Part shown: positions 18,405-27,530 of the stretch, one piece after another | Numbering within the stretch: position 1 is the first letter of the stretch | Layout: each line of letters begins with the position of its first letter | DNA from: UBA6168 sp039819485 | GTDB taxonomy: Bacteria; Bacteroidota; Bacteroidia; Chitinophagales; Saprospiraceae | Reading direction: 5' to 3' | Length of the DNA: 64,000 nt | NCBI GenBank assembly: GCA_039819485.1 | Contig: JBCBRY010000024.1 | Coordinates: 22,926-86,925 of the forward strand | Position numbers and translations under genes: made by a program | Notes under the pieces: model-generated | Databases searched by the model: none | Seen by the model: only the letters and a program-made list of their open reading frames with translations | Told to the model about the DNA's origin: nothing

Positions 18405-19043
18405 TCAACTCAATTTTAATTTCATCTGCGCCATATTTTTTTTCGAAAAAACCAACAATGCCCAGATTAAGATAATGACCATAAATATTAAACCCAAAGA
18501 TCCCAGAAAATTATTGATTTTGTGGAGCGATAAAAAAGAGTTGGGATCACTTTCATATAAACCGATATTTAATTGGCTGACTTCATATTTAAGCCTAAAA
18601 GTCATGCGGAAAAAGGAGTAAATATAAAATAGAAAAATGCCAGTACCCGCCAGTATAAATCGTTTTTTCCAGGCAAGTGGTGTGGCCAAAAAAACGGCGA
18701 TCAAAAAAGCCAGCGCCATATTTATATGGTTGCTCGGGTCGACCAGGTAATCATAATTTTGTACACTTATTTTTCCGGCCTTACCTGTTTTTTTTACTTT
18801 TTTTACCAGTTGGTCAGCTTGTTCCTGGTTGTAAAATTGAAATAGAATTTGTCCGTCTTCTTGCTGTGCCTGAGCTTTTAAATTTATTTCAGGTAAAAAT
18901 CGCTGCATGACATTGCTTAACATGGCTGCATTTATTCTTGCCAGTCCACCCTTCACACCTGCTGTGGAAAATAGTAATTGCAGTGCAATAAAAATCGCCC
19001 AAAAAATCCCAAAGTGTTTTAATAATATTTTTGGGTTTAACAT
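18405..19043 (-). CDS. Exosortase-associated membrane protein
   Basis: 212 residues. N-terminal helix (about 12-28), an extracytoplasmic segment of about 75 residues (SNVMQRFLPEINLKAQ...), then three membrane helices (about 108-124, 130-148, 184-202) with a basic tail. I do not recognise a named family. Its place 48 bp downstream of the exosortase gene on the same strand points to a partner or accessory subunit of that sorting system (inference from context). Confidence 0.75.
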   Translation of the reverse strand: MLNPKILLKHFGIFWAIFIALQLLFSTAGVKGGLARINAAMLSNVMQRFLPEINLKAQAQQEDGQILFQFYNQEQADQLVKKVKKTGKAGKISVQNYDYLVDPSNHINMALAFLIAVFLATPLAWKKRFILAGTGIFLFYIYSFFRMTFRLKYEVSQLNIGLYESDPNSFLSLHKINNFLGSLGLIFMVIILIWALLVFSKKNMAQMKLKLS

Positions 19044-19091
19044 GACAAATTAATTGATCATTGAAAATTAAAAACGAACAATTTTCCATTG

Positions 19092-19703
19092 TCAATTTTT
19101 GATCTTCAATTTTTCATTGGCAAGTTTCCGCTGGTTCAAAACCTGAATAACCCAGTACCCCCAAAGGAGCATGGTGATGCTGATAAAGATCACAAAGCCG
19201 CCCTGTATGTGCAAAAAATCGAACAAGGCCCGGGAGCCTTTTGCACCGGCAAAATATAGCATGGGCAAACGGAGGATGTTTAAAATGGTCAGGATGCCAA
19301 CACCGTACAACAGCCCGTTCCATTTCTCTTTCCAGGAGGAGGGAAACGCCAGAACACCCGCTACTAACAATGCGGTGACTTCAAGCCCGTCACAACCGCC
19401 CGAAACGCTCATGTTGAAACCATCGCCACCGATGTACTGTGCGTCGGCATAGGTGGATTGTCCCAGCAGGTTGACGAGGAAAGAGCCCAGTTTTGCCTGC
19501 GCATTAAGAACATGGGGATGGATGTTTTCGATATTTAATTTGGAATAATAAAAAGTGTAAAATAACCCGAGCAACAACGCAAACAGGCCGATGAAACGAA
19601 GGGCGGTGCTCTGGTTGCCCCACCAGTTTTTCAGTGAAAAGCCTTGCTTTTTAGCTTTTGTTTTATTGGCCTGGACCTTCTTGGTTTTTGTTCTTTTTGC
19701 CAT
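19092..19703 (-). CDS. Exosortase/archaeosortase family protein
   Basis: 203 residues. A Lys-rich N-terminal tail (1-20) is followed by several membrane helices. The exosortase catalytic triad is visible: Cys104 in SGGCDGLE, Arg145 in NILRLPMLY, and His165 in FLHIQGG. Exosortases are membrane transpeptidases that recognise a short C-terminal sorting tail (PEP-CTERM and relatives), cleave it and hand the protein to the cell surface. Several Bacteroidota subfamilies exist; I cannot assign the subclass. No protein in the window ends in an obvious tripartite sorting tail, so its substrate lies elsewhere. It is the first gene of a probable operon with the membrane partner and acetyltransferase. 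Confidence 0.88.
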   Translation of the reverse strand: MAKRTKTKKVQANKTKAKKQGFSLKNWWGNQSTALRFIGLFALLLGLFYTFYYSKLNIENIHPHVLNAQAKLGSFLVNLLGQSTYADAQYIGGDGFNMSVSGGCDGLEVTALLVAGVLAFPSSWKEKWNGLLYGVGILTILNILRLPMLYFAGAKGSRALFDFLHIQGGFVIFISITMLLWGYWVIQVLNQRKLANEKLKIKN

Positions 19704-19791
19704 TTCCTATAATGTAAGATATGGTATATTTTAAAAATCTGCCATATCTGGTTTGGTAATACTTGTACGGTAAAATATAGAAAAAGGTCAA

Positions 19792-19834
19792 AAAAACAAG
19801 GGCAATATCATCGCTGAATATTGCCCTTGTTTTT
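19792..19834 (-). terminator. 17-bp hairpin with T-run (minus strand)
   Basis: Perfect arms 19792-19808 and 19818-19834 enclose a 9-nt loop. Read on the minus strand it ends in a T-run. It terminates transcription arriving from the TonB receptor gene before the exosortase operon. Confidence 0.75.
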
Positions 19835-19838
19835 ATTT

Positions 19839-19921
19839 GAAGCTGTCTGAAAATTCCTGTTGAGTCGAAAATGTTAAGATTTTTAGGGGAGGTGGCCAGC
19901 AAGGATTTTTTAAACAACTTC
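19839..19921. repeat. Dispersed hairpin repeat, family 1, copy A
   Basis: Outer arms gaag..tgtctgaaaa / tttttaaacaacttc. It shares about 27 identical consecutive bases with 32975-33002 (core ttcctgttgagtcgaaaat). It lies downstream of the TonB receptor gene. Confidence 0.75.
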
Positions 19922-19991
19922 ATTGAAAAGAGTTCATCCCCGCTGGTACAGGGCTGGGGCCTGCAACGGCAGGCAACAATTTAATACTGGC

Positions 19992-22346
19992 CTAAAACTC
20001 CACCCGGTAACTCAATAACGGGATAAAACCCAGTTGCTCTCTCGTCACTACCTGCTGCTCCACCTGATCATAAAATTGGAACGCTTCGTTTTTTCTTCCA
20101 AACAGGTTCTGTATGTCGATGGAAAGCGTTGTGCTGCGGTTGGGTTTGTTCCATTTCCAGTAAATCCGCATATCGCAACGGAAATAATCTTTCAGCTTAT
20201 TTTCATTGGCTTCCTGCTCATTGAAAATAGTGCGTCCAGCTACAGCCGAGGCATCTGGTAAAATCGGTGTCTGCCGGAATCCGCCATAAAAAGTAATGCG
20301 GGAAGTGATGCCTCGAATGATGGTTTTACTGTTTTTCCTTTTTACTTTTTCGGTGCCGCCGGTGGCATTTATCAAGTAGCGGCCGTCATACCTGGTAGAA
20401 CGTTCGATACCGTCGGATGCAGTGTAAACGGAACGGTATAATGACGCACCTAATCGCGTAAATGATTTTTTTAAAATAGGTTGCTCTATGAAAAAATCAA
20501 TGCCGTAATTCCGGCCTTTTCCAGTACCGGCAATAGTGTCCTGCAACGGCAGAAAATTTTCCAGGTTATTTAAAACGGAATAAGTGCTGCCTTCCACAAC
20601 TGAGACAGGAACGTCAAATAAATATTGGTGATAAACCTCCGTTTTAAATAATGTGCCTTTATCTGTTTTGTGTTGAAAAGCTGCGGTAATTTGCTGTGAT
20701 TTAGTCGGCGCTAAACTTTCTTCTGAAATTAAGTTGGAGGAATAAATTTGCACGGGGTGCCGCTGTGCGTAATAGCCAAAAGCGAGGCTTACTTGTTGTC
20801 TTTTATTTAAATGGTAAGAAAGAGCGGTGCGCGGCAAGATGGCAATGTTTTCTGGTGCCTCCGTGAAATAGTGGCCGTGTACCCCAACGTTTAATTTTAA
20901 TTTGGGCAATAAATAAAAATAGGAATTGATGAATGGCTGAAATAACCAGCCATTTATTTTTCCGCCATATGTGTATTGTCCAAAATTGTCGGAAAAAAAA
21001 GTATTGAATGTTGATTGTTCATTATTTATTTGGATACCGAAATCCCATTGTTGGCGGATATTTTTTTTATAAAATAGTTTAGCTAAAAATGCTAATTTAT
21101 TTTCTGAGATGTCATCGTCGCTCCAGGTGGTCGGTTCGGTTACATCTGCTACTCTTTGCGAAGCTCTTTCATGTTCCAGTCCTGAATAAACCAAAGTGGT
21201 TTTTAATTTGATTTTATTATTAAAAGTATTTTTAAAAGATATTCCCGCTGCGCCCATTTTTGATTTGAAATCTATGTCGAACAATTCTTTTTCTTCACTG
21301 ATTTCCTCTTCTGCAAAAGGTGAATTAAAAATATTTTCACTCAGTCCGCCCATCCCAAAAAAGCTCAGCTCCGCATTTTCTAATACCGGGAAATTCAAAT
21401 GAAAAGATAGATCCTGAAAAGTAATTTCCTCCCCGCCAAAATCTGCTCCGGCGGCCGTCAAGATCCCCACGAAAGAATAGCGGTAGTTCACCAGGTAAGA
21501 CCCGCTTCTGGCCCCTGTTTCCTGACCCCTCAAAGGTCCTTCTGCTGCTGCCTCCAATCCGATGACCCCTGCCTGGGCAGTAAATTCGTGCCGTTCGTCG
21601 TTGCCGTTGCGGAAGTACATGTCCATGATGCCGCCGAGGGCATTGCCGTAACCCGCCGGGTAGGCGCCCGTCAGGAAATTGGAGGTGCCCAATAATTGTG
21701 CACTCAGAATGTTGACACCGCCGCCCGCGGCAGTCGGACGATCGCTGAATGTACCAGCGTTGGCCGTATGGTTGGGATTGACAATTTCCACACCTTCGAG
21801 GCGCCACTGTAAGGAGGCAGGAGAGTTTCCTCGGACGGTAATATGATTGGCCTGGTCGTCGGTGCCCGTCACGCCGGGCAATGACATGGCCAGCCGAACC
21901 GGATCATAATAGGTGGTTGCATAACGGAATTGTTCTTCCACTTTTAGGGTGTAATTGCTCAAGGGGTGGGGGACATTGTTCTCTGCTGCGGCAGTTACGA
22001 CCACTTCGCCCAGTGCTTCCGTTGTTTCTTTCAGGGAAATATTTTGAATGACTTCTTTGCCCGCTTCGATCAGCAAACCGGAAACACTGGCAGTTTCGTA
22101 TCCCAGATAGTTAATGGTCAGGTTGTGGCGCCCGACCGGCACTTCCTCGATTCGGTAACGGCCGTTTTCGTCAGTTACGGCCCCCAGTGGCTCGGCGTTA
22201 TTGGTGGTTTGTAATTGAACGGTGGCACCGATCAGTGGTTGACCGTGCCATTTATCGATTACTGTTCCCCGGATGGTCTGCGTTTGAGAAAAAGCCATGA
22301 AGGAAATCAGTACATTTGCCAGAATGACCAGTGTAAATTTATTCAT
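19992..22346 (-). CDS. TonB-dependent receptor with carboxypeptidase-like plug extension
   Basis: 784 residues. Signal peptide 1-20 (cleaved near AFSQ). Residues 24-110 are a CarboxypepD_reg-like beta-sandwich (IRGTVIDKWHGQPLIGATV, GRYRIEEVPVGRH). The plug domain follows (about 115-235: ITVRGNSPASLQWRLEGVEI, NALGGIMDMYFRNG), then the outer-membrane barrel to the C-terminal aromatic residue (SYRVEF). It is a TonB/ExbBD-driven outer-membrane importer; unlike SusC types it has no SusD partner next to it. The substrate is unknown; metal chelates or small organics are typical for this type. It is transcribed alone, divergent from the DUF3592-like gene. Confidence 0.93.
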   Translation of the reverse strand: MNKFTLVILANVLISFMAFSQTQTIRGTVIDKWHGQPLIGATVQLQTTNNAEPLGAVTDENGRYRIEEVPVGRHNLTINYLGYETASVSGLLIEAGKEVIQNISLKETTEALGEVVVTAAAENNVPHPLSNYTLKVEEQFRYATTYYDPVRLAMSLPGVTGTDDQANHITVRGNSPASLQWRLEGVEIVNPNHTANAGTFSDRPTAAGGGVNILSAQLLGTSNFLTGAYPAGYGNALGGIMDMYFRNGNDERHEFTAQAGVIGLEAAAEGPLRGQETGARSGSYLVNYRYSFVGILTAAGADFGGEEITFQDLSFHLNFPVLENAELSFFGMGGLSENIFNSPFAEEEISEEKELFDIDFKSKMGAAGISFKNTFNNKIKLKTTLVYSGLEHERASQRVADVTEPTTWSDDDISENKLAFLAKLFYKKNIRQQWDFGIQINNEQSTFNTFFSDNFGQYTYGGKINGWLFQPFINSYFYLLPKLKLNVGVHGHYFTEAPENIAILPRTALSYHLNKRQQVSLAFGYYAQRHPVQIYSSNLISEESLAPTKSQQITAAFQHKTDKGTLFKTEVYHQYLFDVPVSVVEGSTYSVLNNLENFLPLQDTIAGTGKGRNYGIDFFIEQPILKKSFTRLGASLYRSVYTASDGIERSTRYDGRYLINATGGTEKVKRKNSKTIIRGITSRITFYGGFRQTPILPDASAVAGRTIFNEQEANENKLKDYFRCDMRIYWKWNKPNRSTTLSIDIQNLFGRKNEAFQFYDQVEQQVVTREQLGFIPLLSYRVEF

Positions 22347-22360
22347 AGAATAGGTTTTTA

Positions 22361-22433
22361 GGAGTCAGGGGGCAAGGGTCAGGGGTCAGGTAAAACATGG
22401 CCTGACTCCCGACCCCTGACTCCTGACCCCTCC
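22361..22433. repeat. ggtcagg/cctgacc imperfect inverted repeat
   Basis: Clustered copies of gggtcagg on the left (22361-22390) face cctgactcc / cctgacccc copies on the right (22401-22433) around a short loop. It occupies nearly the whole divergent intergenic space between the TonB receptor and the DUF3592-like gene, so it must overlap their control regions. Confidence 0.6.
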
Positions 22434-22448
22434 CAGCCAGCAAATGTA

Positions 22449-23339
22449 ATGCACCAGCTACCAGAACAAGTACCTTCCCGCTATTTAAAAGAGTTGCCGC
22501 CACGCCGGCTCACGATGGTGACACAGGCTATTTTGTTTTTTGGCGATATGGCTACCCAGGTAGGGTGGTTTTTGGTGGCCATAGGTTCTGTTTTTTTTTG
22601 GACTATCGCTATTCATTCGGAGGCCCGTTTGTGGTTTGAGGACATGAAGCTGGACTGGCAGTCGACGTCGGGGTTCATTGTTTCTGCTGATTCGACCAAT
22701 ACAGTAGAAGGGGCAGAACGCATCTGGAAATATGCTCATTCGTTTGGATTGGATGGGCAGCGCTACCTGGGAGAAAGTTATTCGGTCGGTAAAAAATTTG
22801 ATGCACGGCAAAGAGCCTACATCCGTTACGATGTGAATGACCCCGATCGCAATTATATAGTCGGTTTGCGTCGCCATGAATTTTCTTCCAAAGCTGATTG
22901 GTTTCTATTGGTGCCTCTGTTTGGCTTATTGCTGTTGATTTTACCGGTCCAGTACAATTTAAAGGTGATCCGCTTATTGAAAATTGGTGACTTTACGCGA
23001 GGGAAATTGGTGAACAAATACGCCACGGGCGAAACCATCAAAAAGGGGGGCACCGTCATGCCTGAGTTTGTTTACAGCTTTGAATTTGAGCACCAGGGAG
23101 TGAAATATCTCGCCAATTGCGTCACCCACGAAACGAGTAAAGTAGAAGACGAAGAGACCGAGATTGTCTTGTACAACCGCTATGAGCCCACTTCCAATTT
23201 AGTTTATGATGCGGTGCAAAACGTTCCACACATCAATGCAGCGGGTGAAATGGAACCGCTTGGTGGACTGCATGGCTGGGTTTTGTTTCTACCTGTTTTC
23301 ACCGTGATGCTGAACCTGGTGTATGCCTTGCCCAGCTAA
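22449..23339 (+). CDS. DUF3592-like membrane protein
   Basis: 296 residues with membrane helices at about 30-52, 148-166 and 274-293. The central soluble part (about 175-255) contains FTRGKLVNKYATGE...MPEFVYSFEFEHQGVKYLANC...EIVLYNRYEPTSN, the pattern of DUF3592-type domains: a variable beta-rich unit flanked by membrane helices. The function is not known for this family. It follows a repeat-filled divergent promoter region. No partner gene is apparent downstream. Confidence 0.75.
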   Translation: MHQLPEQVPSRYLKELPPRRLTMVTQAILFFGDMATQVGWFLVAIGSVFFWTIAIHSEARLWFEDMKLDWQSTSGFIVSADSTNTVEGAERIWKYAHSFGLDGQRYLGESYSVGKKFDARQRAYIRYDVNDPDRNYIVGLRRHEFSSKADWFLLVPLFGLLLLILPVQYNLKVIRLLKIGDFTRGKLVNKYATGETIKKGGTVMPEFVYSFEFEHQGVKYLANCVTHETSKVEDEETEIVLYNRYEPTSNLVYDAVQNVPHINAAGEMEPLGGLHGWVLFLPVFTVMLNLVYALPS

Positions 23340-23450
23340 ATTACGCAACTCATCCTGTGCCTTTTGTCCAAAGTTTGGACGTTCGTCGGCGAGTGCCCAA
23401 AGGGTGCCCACATTGTGAAGAATCATCTGTTTTTCATCTGTGCTTGACAT
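23289..23450 (-). CDS. Possible small protein, 53 aa
   Basis: Minus-strand frame MSSTDEKQMILHNVGTLWAL... to a TAG at 23289. The segment is richer in GC than the surrounding intergenic DNA and the translation is protein-like (ADERPNFGQKAQDELRNL, amphipathic helix). It overlaps the last 51 bp of the DUF3592-like gene on the other strand. No clear ribosome binding site or homolog is recognised. It may be spurious. Confidence 0.3.
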   Translation of the reverse strand: MSSTDEKQMILHNVGTLWALADERPNFGQKAQDELRNLAGQGIHQVQHHGENR

Positions 23451-23724
23451 TCGTTATGTGAGTTGCATCAACTGACTTTTTGACGGACGAAAGTCATCCG
23501 AAATGTCACCTGTGGTTATGTTTTTCCGACAAATTATGCCAATATTTGCATAAGTTTATCTAAACCTGCAATGGCACAAAACTTGACTCCCTGCGTAAGT
23601 TGCCAGAGTAGCCTGTTAGCTGTCATTTTGGCGTAAAATATATTGTTGGTGGTTGATTGTTAATGGTTGGAGTATCAGTGGTCAATAAGCAATCAACAAT
23701 TTTCAATAAGCAATAAAAAATTAC
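23451..23724 (+). promoter_or_regulatory. lon upstream region with TGNCA-type motif
   Basis: At 23620-23632 lies ctgtcattttggc, identical to a site upstream of hsp20 (40756-40768). The motif is two TGNCA pentamers separated by three bases. Sharing between two proteostasis genes suggests a common stress regulator (inference). The rest of the stretch shows no gene. Confidence 0.45.
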
Positions 23725-26139
23725 ATGGCTTTATTTGAAGATATATTAACCCCTGGAGGATTTGAGGAAGAAGGTGAATTCATGCCTTTGATAACCATAG
23801 AAGAAGAAGACGAGCAGAACATTCAGGACACCTACCCGGAAGTGCTGCCCGTGCTGGCCTTGAAAAATACGGTCTTGTTTCCGGGCGTGGTCATTCCGAT
23901 TACGGTCGGCCGCGACAAATCCATCAAGGCGATCCAAAAAGCATACGACCAACACCGCATTGTCGCGGTGCTTTCCCAAAAGGATTCCAAAATAGAAAGC
24001 CCGACCCGTGACGATCTGTTTGAAGTAGGGACCCTGGCCCGGATCATCAAGCTGATCCGCATGCCCGATGGCTCCACAACGGCCATTTTGCAGGGGCGAA
24101 AACGTTTCCGGTTGGTGGAGATGATTTCTGAAACGCCTTTTATGCAAGGTACTGTGGAGGAATTGACCTATGAGATGCCAGAGGAAAAACTGGAATTCGA
24201 GGCGATGATTGCCACCATTACCGACAAGGCCAAACAGATCATTCAATTGTCCCCACAGATTCCGAGCGAGGCCATCCTGATGATCCGGAACATCAATAAC
24301 CCGGGTTTCCTGGTCAATTTTATTTCTTCGAATCTGGGAGCCAAACTGGCACTGAAGCAGTCTTTGCTCGAGCAGGACAACCTCAATCAAAAAGCCATTT
24401 CTCTTTTGGAGCAAATGGACAATGAACTCCAGCTGTTGGAACTCAAAGATCAAATAGAAAGTAAGGTACGTACCGACATAGAAAAGCAGCAGCGGGACTA
24501 TTACCTCAATCAACAACTGAAGACTATTCAAGAGGAGCTGGGGCAAAACCCACAAGAAGAGGAGTTGAGAAAACTGGCGGAACGCGCTGAAACGAAAGCA
24601 TGGCCGAAAAGGGCCAAAGAGACATTTGATAAGGAGATGAACAAGTTGCGCAGGATGAATCCACAGGTAGCTGAGTATGCGATCCATATGAACTACCTGG
24701 AACTGATGCTCGACCTCCCCTGGGAAGAATATACCGAGGATAATTTTGATTTGAAAAAAGTCCAGAAAGTACTGGACAAAGACCACTACGGCCTGGAGAA
24801 AGTGAAAAAACGGATCATTGAACACTTGGCCGTTTTAAAATTAAAAGGCGATATGAAAGCGCCTATTCTTTGTTTGGTCGGCCCGCCGGGGGTTGGAAAA
24901 ACTTCACTGGGCAAGTCCATTGCCAACGCCATTAATCGGAAATTCATCCGCATGTCGCTCGGGGGGCTGCACGATGAGTCAGAAATCAGAGGCCACCGCA
25001 AAACCTATATCGGCGCCATGCCTGGCCGCATTATCCAGTCCATTAAAAAGGCCGGGGCCAACAATCCCGTGTTTATTTTGGATGAAATAGACAAAGTGGG
25101 CAAAAGCTTCCGTGGCGACCCCTCCTCCGCTTTGCTGGAGGTGCTTGACCCAGAGCAGAATTCCACTTTCCACGATAACTACCTCGATATTGAATATGAC
25201 CTGTCGAAAGTCATGTTTATTGCAACCGCCAATTCTCTGAACAGCATTCAGCCGGCCCTGCTCGACCGTATGGAAATCATTTACATCAATGGTTATTCCA
25301 TGGAAGAGAAGATAGAGATAGCGAAACGCCACCTTATTCCAGAACAACGGAAAGAACATGGGCTCAAGGCAACACACATTTCTTTAAATAAGACCTTGTT
25401 GAAAAAACTCGTGCAGGGATATACCCGCGAATCGGGTGTGCGAAGCCTGAATCGGCAGATTGCCGGTGTGATGCGCTCAGTGGCAAAATACGTGGCGATG
25501 GAAGAGGATTACAGCAAGAACATCCAGCCGGCGCAGCTAAAAGACATGCTGGGCCCAGCTCGTTATACGACTGATATCTATAAAGAAAAACAACCGGCCG
25601 GTGTGGCCATAGGCCTGGCATGGACGAGGGTCGGCGGTGAGATATTATTTATCGAAACCAGCCTGAACAAAGGCAAGGGCGGCTTGAAAATGACGGGCAA
25701 CCTTGGCTCTGTTATGAAAGAATCCGCCACCACGGCCCTTTCTTACATCAAGGCCAATATCAAGAAACTGGGCATTGACCCCAAGATTCTGGAAGAAAAC
25801 GATACGCACATCCACGTGCCGGAAGGTGCTATTCCAAAAGATGGCCCCTCTGCCGGTATCACAATGCTGACGGCGCTTACCTCCGCCTTCACCAACAAAC
25901 GGATTAAACCATATCTGGCCATGAGCGGTGAGATTACCCTGCGCGGGAAGGTACTCCCGGTGGGCGGTATCAAAGAAAAAATCCTCGCTGCCAAACGGGC
26001 GGGCATGAGAGAAATCATCCTCTGCCAGCAAAACAAAAAGAATGTCGAGGAAATCAACCAGGACTTTCTCGGCAATCTCACTTTCCACTATGTGGACCGG
26101 ATGGGAGAAGTGTTGGACATAGCTTTTAAGAAACGATAA
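23725..26139 (+). CDS. lon: Lon ATP-dependent protease
   Basis: 804 residues, normal length. An N-terminal substrate-binding LON domain (about 35-235) is followed by a coiled-coil linker (240-320), an AAA+ ATPase (Walker A GPPGVGKT at 386-393, Walker B FILDEID near 450) and a C-terminal protease domain with Ser709 in PKDGPSAGI and the Lys of GGIKEK near 750. Lon degrades misfolded and regulatory proteins in the cytoplasm. The start MALFEDILTPGG is supported by an upstream AT-rich leader. It is transcribed alone; the upstream motif shared with hsp20 suggests stress control. Confidence 0.98.
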   Translation: MALFEDILTPGGFEEEGEFMPLITIEEEDEQNIQDTYPEVLPVLALKNTVLFPGVVIPITVGRDKSIKAIQKAYDQHRIVAVLSQKDSKIESPTRDDLFEVGTLARIIKLIRMPDGSTTAILQGRKRFRLVEMISETPFMQGTVEELTYEMPEEKLEFEAMIATITDKAKQIIQLSPQIPSEAILMIRNINNPGFLVNFISSNLGAKLALKQSLLEQDNLNQKAISLLEQMDNELQLLELKDQIESKVRTDIEKQQRDYYLNQQLKTIQEELGQNPQEEELRKLAERAETKAWPKRAKETFDKEMNKLRRMNPQVAEYAIHMNYLELMLDLPWEEYTEDNFDLKKVQKVLDKDHYGLEKVKKRIIEHLAVLKLKGDMKAPILCLVGPPGVGKTSLGKSIANAINRKFIRMSLGGLHDESEIRGHRKTYIGAMPGRIIQSIKKAGANNPVFILDEIDKVGKSFRGDPSSALLEVLDPEQNSTFHDNYLDIEYDLSKVMFIATANSLNSIQPALLDRMEIIYINGYSMEEKIEIAKRHLIPEQRKEHGLKATHISLNKTLLKKLVQGYTRESGVRSLNRQIAGVMRSVAKYVAMEEDYSKNIQPAQLKDMLGPARYTTDIYKEKQPAGVAIGLAWTRVGGEILFIETSLNKGKGGLKMTGNLGSVMKESATTALSYIKANIKKLGIDPKILEENDTHIHVPEGAIPKDGPSAGITMLTALTSAFTNKRIKPYLAMSGEITLRGKVLPVGGIKEKILAAKRAGMREIILCQQNKKNVEEINQDFLGNLTFHYVDRMGEVLDIAFKKR

Positions 26140-26290
26140 ACTGGATCGTCTGAACTTTTCACCAAAACATTTGTACTTACCATGTAGATGTGTTTTTTTT
26201 GATGAAAAAAGGTTTGATTTGCCTATCTCTTCGGGTAATCATAAAAATTGTCAAGGCAAGCAGTAACTGTGTCAAACCCATAAACTAAGT

Positions 26291-27526
26291 ATGCAAGCTT
26301 TCAATACAGCTGCTCCTCTATTAAAAAGCAAAGGAATATTGCGAGGATATTCCAGTATCTTTGATATAGGGATTTTTCTGATTTTGACTGGGCTTGTTTT
26401 TTCGCGCTTTGCCCTGAGTGTTGGTCTGATCATACTTTTTTTGGATTCTGTGTTTTCTGGTCACTTGAAAAAGAACATTAAAAAATTTTTACAGAATCGA
26501 TTTCTTATACTTCTGGCATCTATCTTCCTGGTTTATTTGATAACGGGACTATATTCATCAGATAAATCCTATTTTTTTGAGAGGATACGAATTGCCCTTC
26601 CAATGTTGATCCTCCCATTTTCATTTGCCAATAGGGAAGGGACCGACCATGACCAACTTAACAAATGGTTGTTTCTGTTCTTTGTCCCAGTTTCTCTGAC
26701 TGCTATTTATTCTGCTGCTGCGCTGTTTTGCCGGCATTCCTCATTTAGTATCGTTTTTGATGAAAACACTCATTTAATTACACCGATTAACCATGTCAGA
26801 TATAGTTTAATGGTGGCGTTCTGTATTTTCATAGGTATCCATTTGTTGAGAAGCAATTGGTTGAAGTCCTCTTTTCAGAAATACTTATCCCTGTTTTTTA
26901 CTTTGTTTCTCGTCGTATACCTGCACTTTATTTCTGTGAGAAGTGGCCTTTTGGGTTTTTACCTGGTCTGCTTTTTTTATGTGATAAAAGCATTCATGTT
27001 GCTAAGAATCCGGAAAGCATTGGTGCTTTCTGTTCTGTTGGCAGGATTGGTTTTGTCAGCTTCCCAAATTATACCAGGCTTCAAGCATAAGTTGGTAGTT
27101 AGCAAAGAAAGTGTGCTGGCCTATGCAAGCGGTGAACCTATCCAGAGCCTTTCCGATAATTGGAGATTTAGATCGATCGAGGCAGGCCTTGCAATAGGAA
27201 CGAGGGACTGGTTGTTAGGGGTTGGCCTTGGGGATTTGAAGAACGCGATGAAAGTGGAGTTGGAAAAGGTCGGGAAAAAGGGGATAAAATTACTATTGCC
27301 CCATAATCAATTTGTTTTTGTTTTTGCATTTTCGGGCATTCTTGGTCTTTGTTTGTTTTGTTTTGTTCTTTTTAAAGCTGTGTATATCGGCAGTGCAAGT
27401 GGTTTACCATTGTTTTGGCATCTAAACGTAATCGTGCTTAGCTCATTCCTTTTTGATACCACCATAGAAACCCAGGTAGGATTGGTTTTTTGGGTGTTCT
27501 TTTCTTTGTTACTATCAAGAAAATAA
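26291..27526 (+). CDS. O-antigen ligase/polymerase family membrane protein
   Basis: 411 residues with about ten membrane helices. The Wzy_C/O-antigen ligase signature is visible: SVRSGLLGFY (about 216-225), a periplasmic loop with NWRFRSIEAGLAIGTRDWLLGVG, and LLPHNQFVF near 340. Such proteins join or polymerise surface polysaccharide on the periplasmic side, using undecaprenyl-linked glycans. It forms a two-gene unit with the following gene (4-bp gap). The pair is visibly more AT-rich than lon and nadA on either side and no other glycan genes are near, so it may be an inserted cassette. Confidence 0.82.
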   Translation: MQAFNTAAPLLKSKGILRGYSSIFDIGIFLILTGLVFSRFALSVGLIILFLDSVFSGHLKKNIKKFLQNRFLILLASIFLVYLITGLYSSDKSYFFERIRIALPMLILPFSFANREGTDHDQLNKWLFLFFVPVSLTAIYSAAALFCRHSSFSIVFDENTHLITPINHVRYSLMVAFCIFIGIHLLRSNWLKSSFQKYLSLFFTLFLVVYLHFISVRSGLLGFYLVCFFYVIKAFMLLRIRKALVLSVLLAGLVLSASQIIPGFKHKLVVSKESVLAYASGEPIQSLSDNWRFRSIEAGLAIGTRDWLLGVGLGDLKNAMKVELEKVGKKGIKLLLPHNQFVFVFAFSGILGLCLFCFVLFKAVYIGSASGLPLFWHLNVIVLSSFLFDTTIETQVGLVFWVFFSLLLSRK

Positions 27527-27530
27527 TGTT

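Noticed and set aside
23746..24825. 359-codon open frame antisense to lon
   Set aside because: Entirely within lon on the other strand; the translation is low-complexity hydrophobic/Gln-rich as expected for a shadow frame, and lon is certain.
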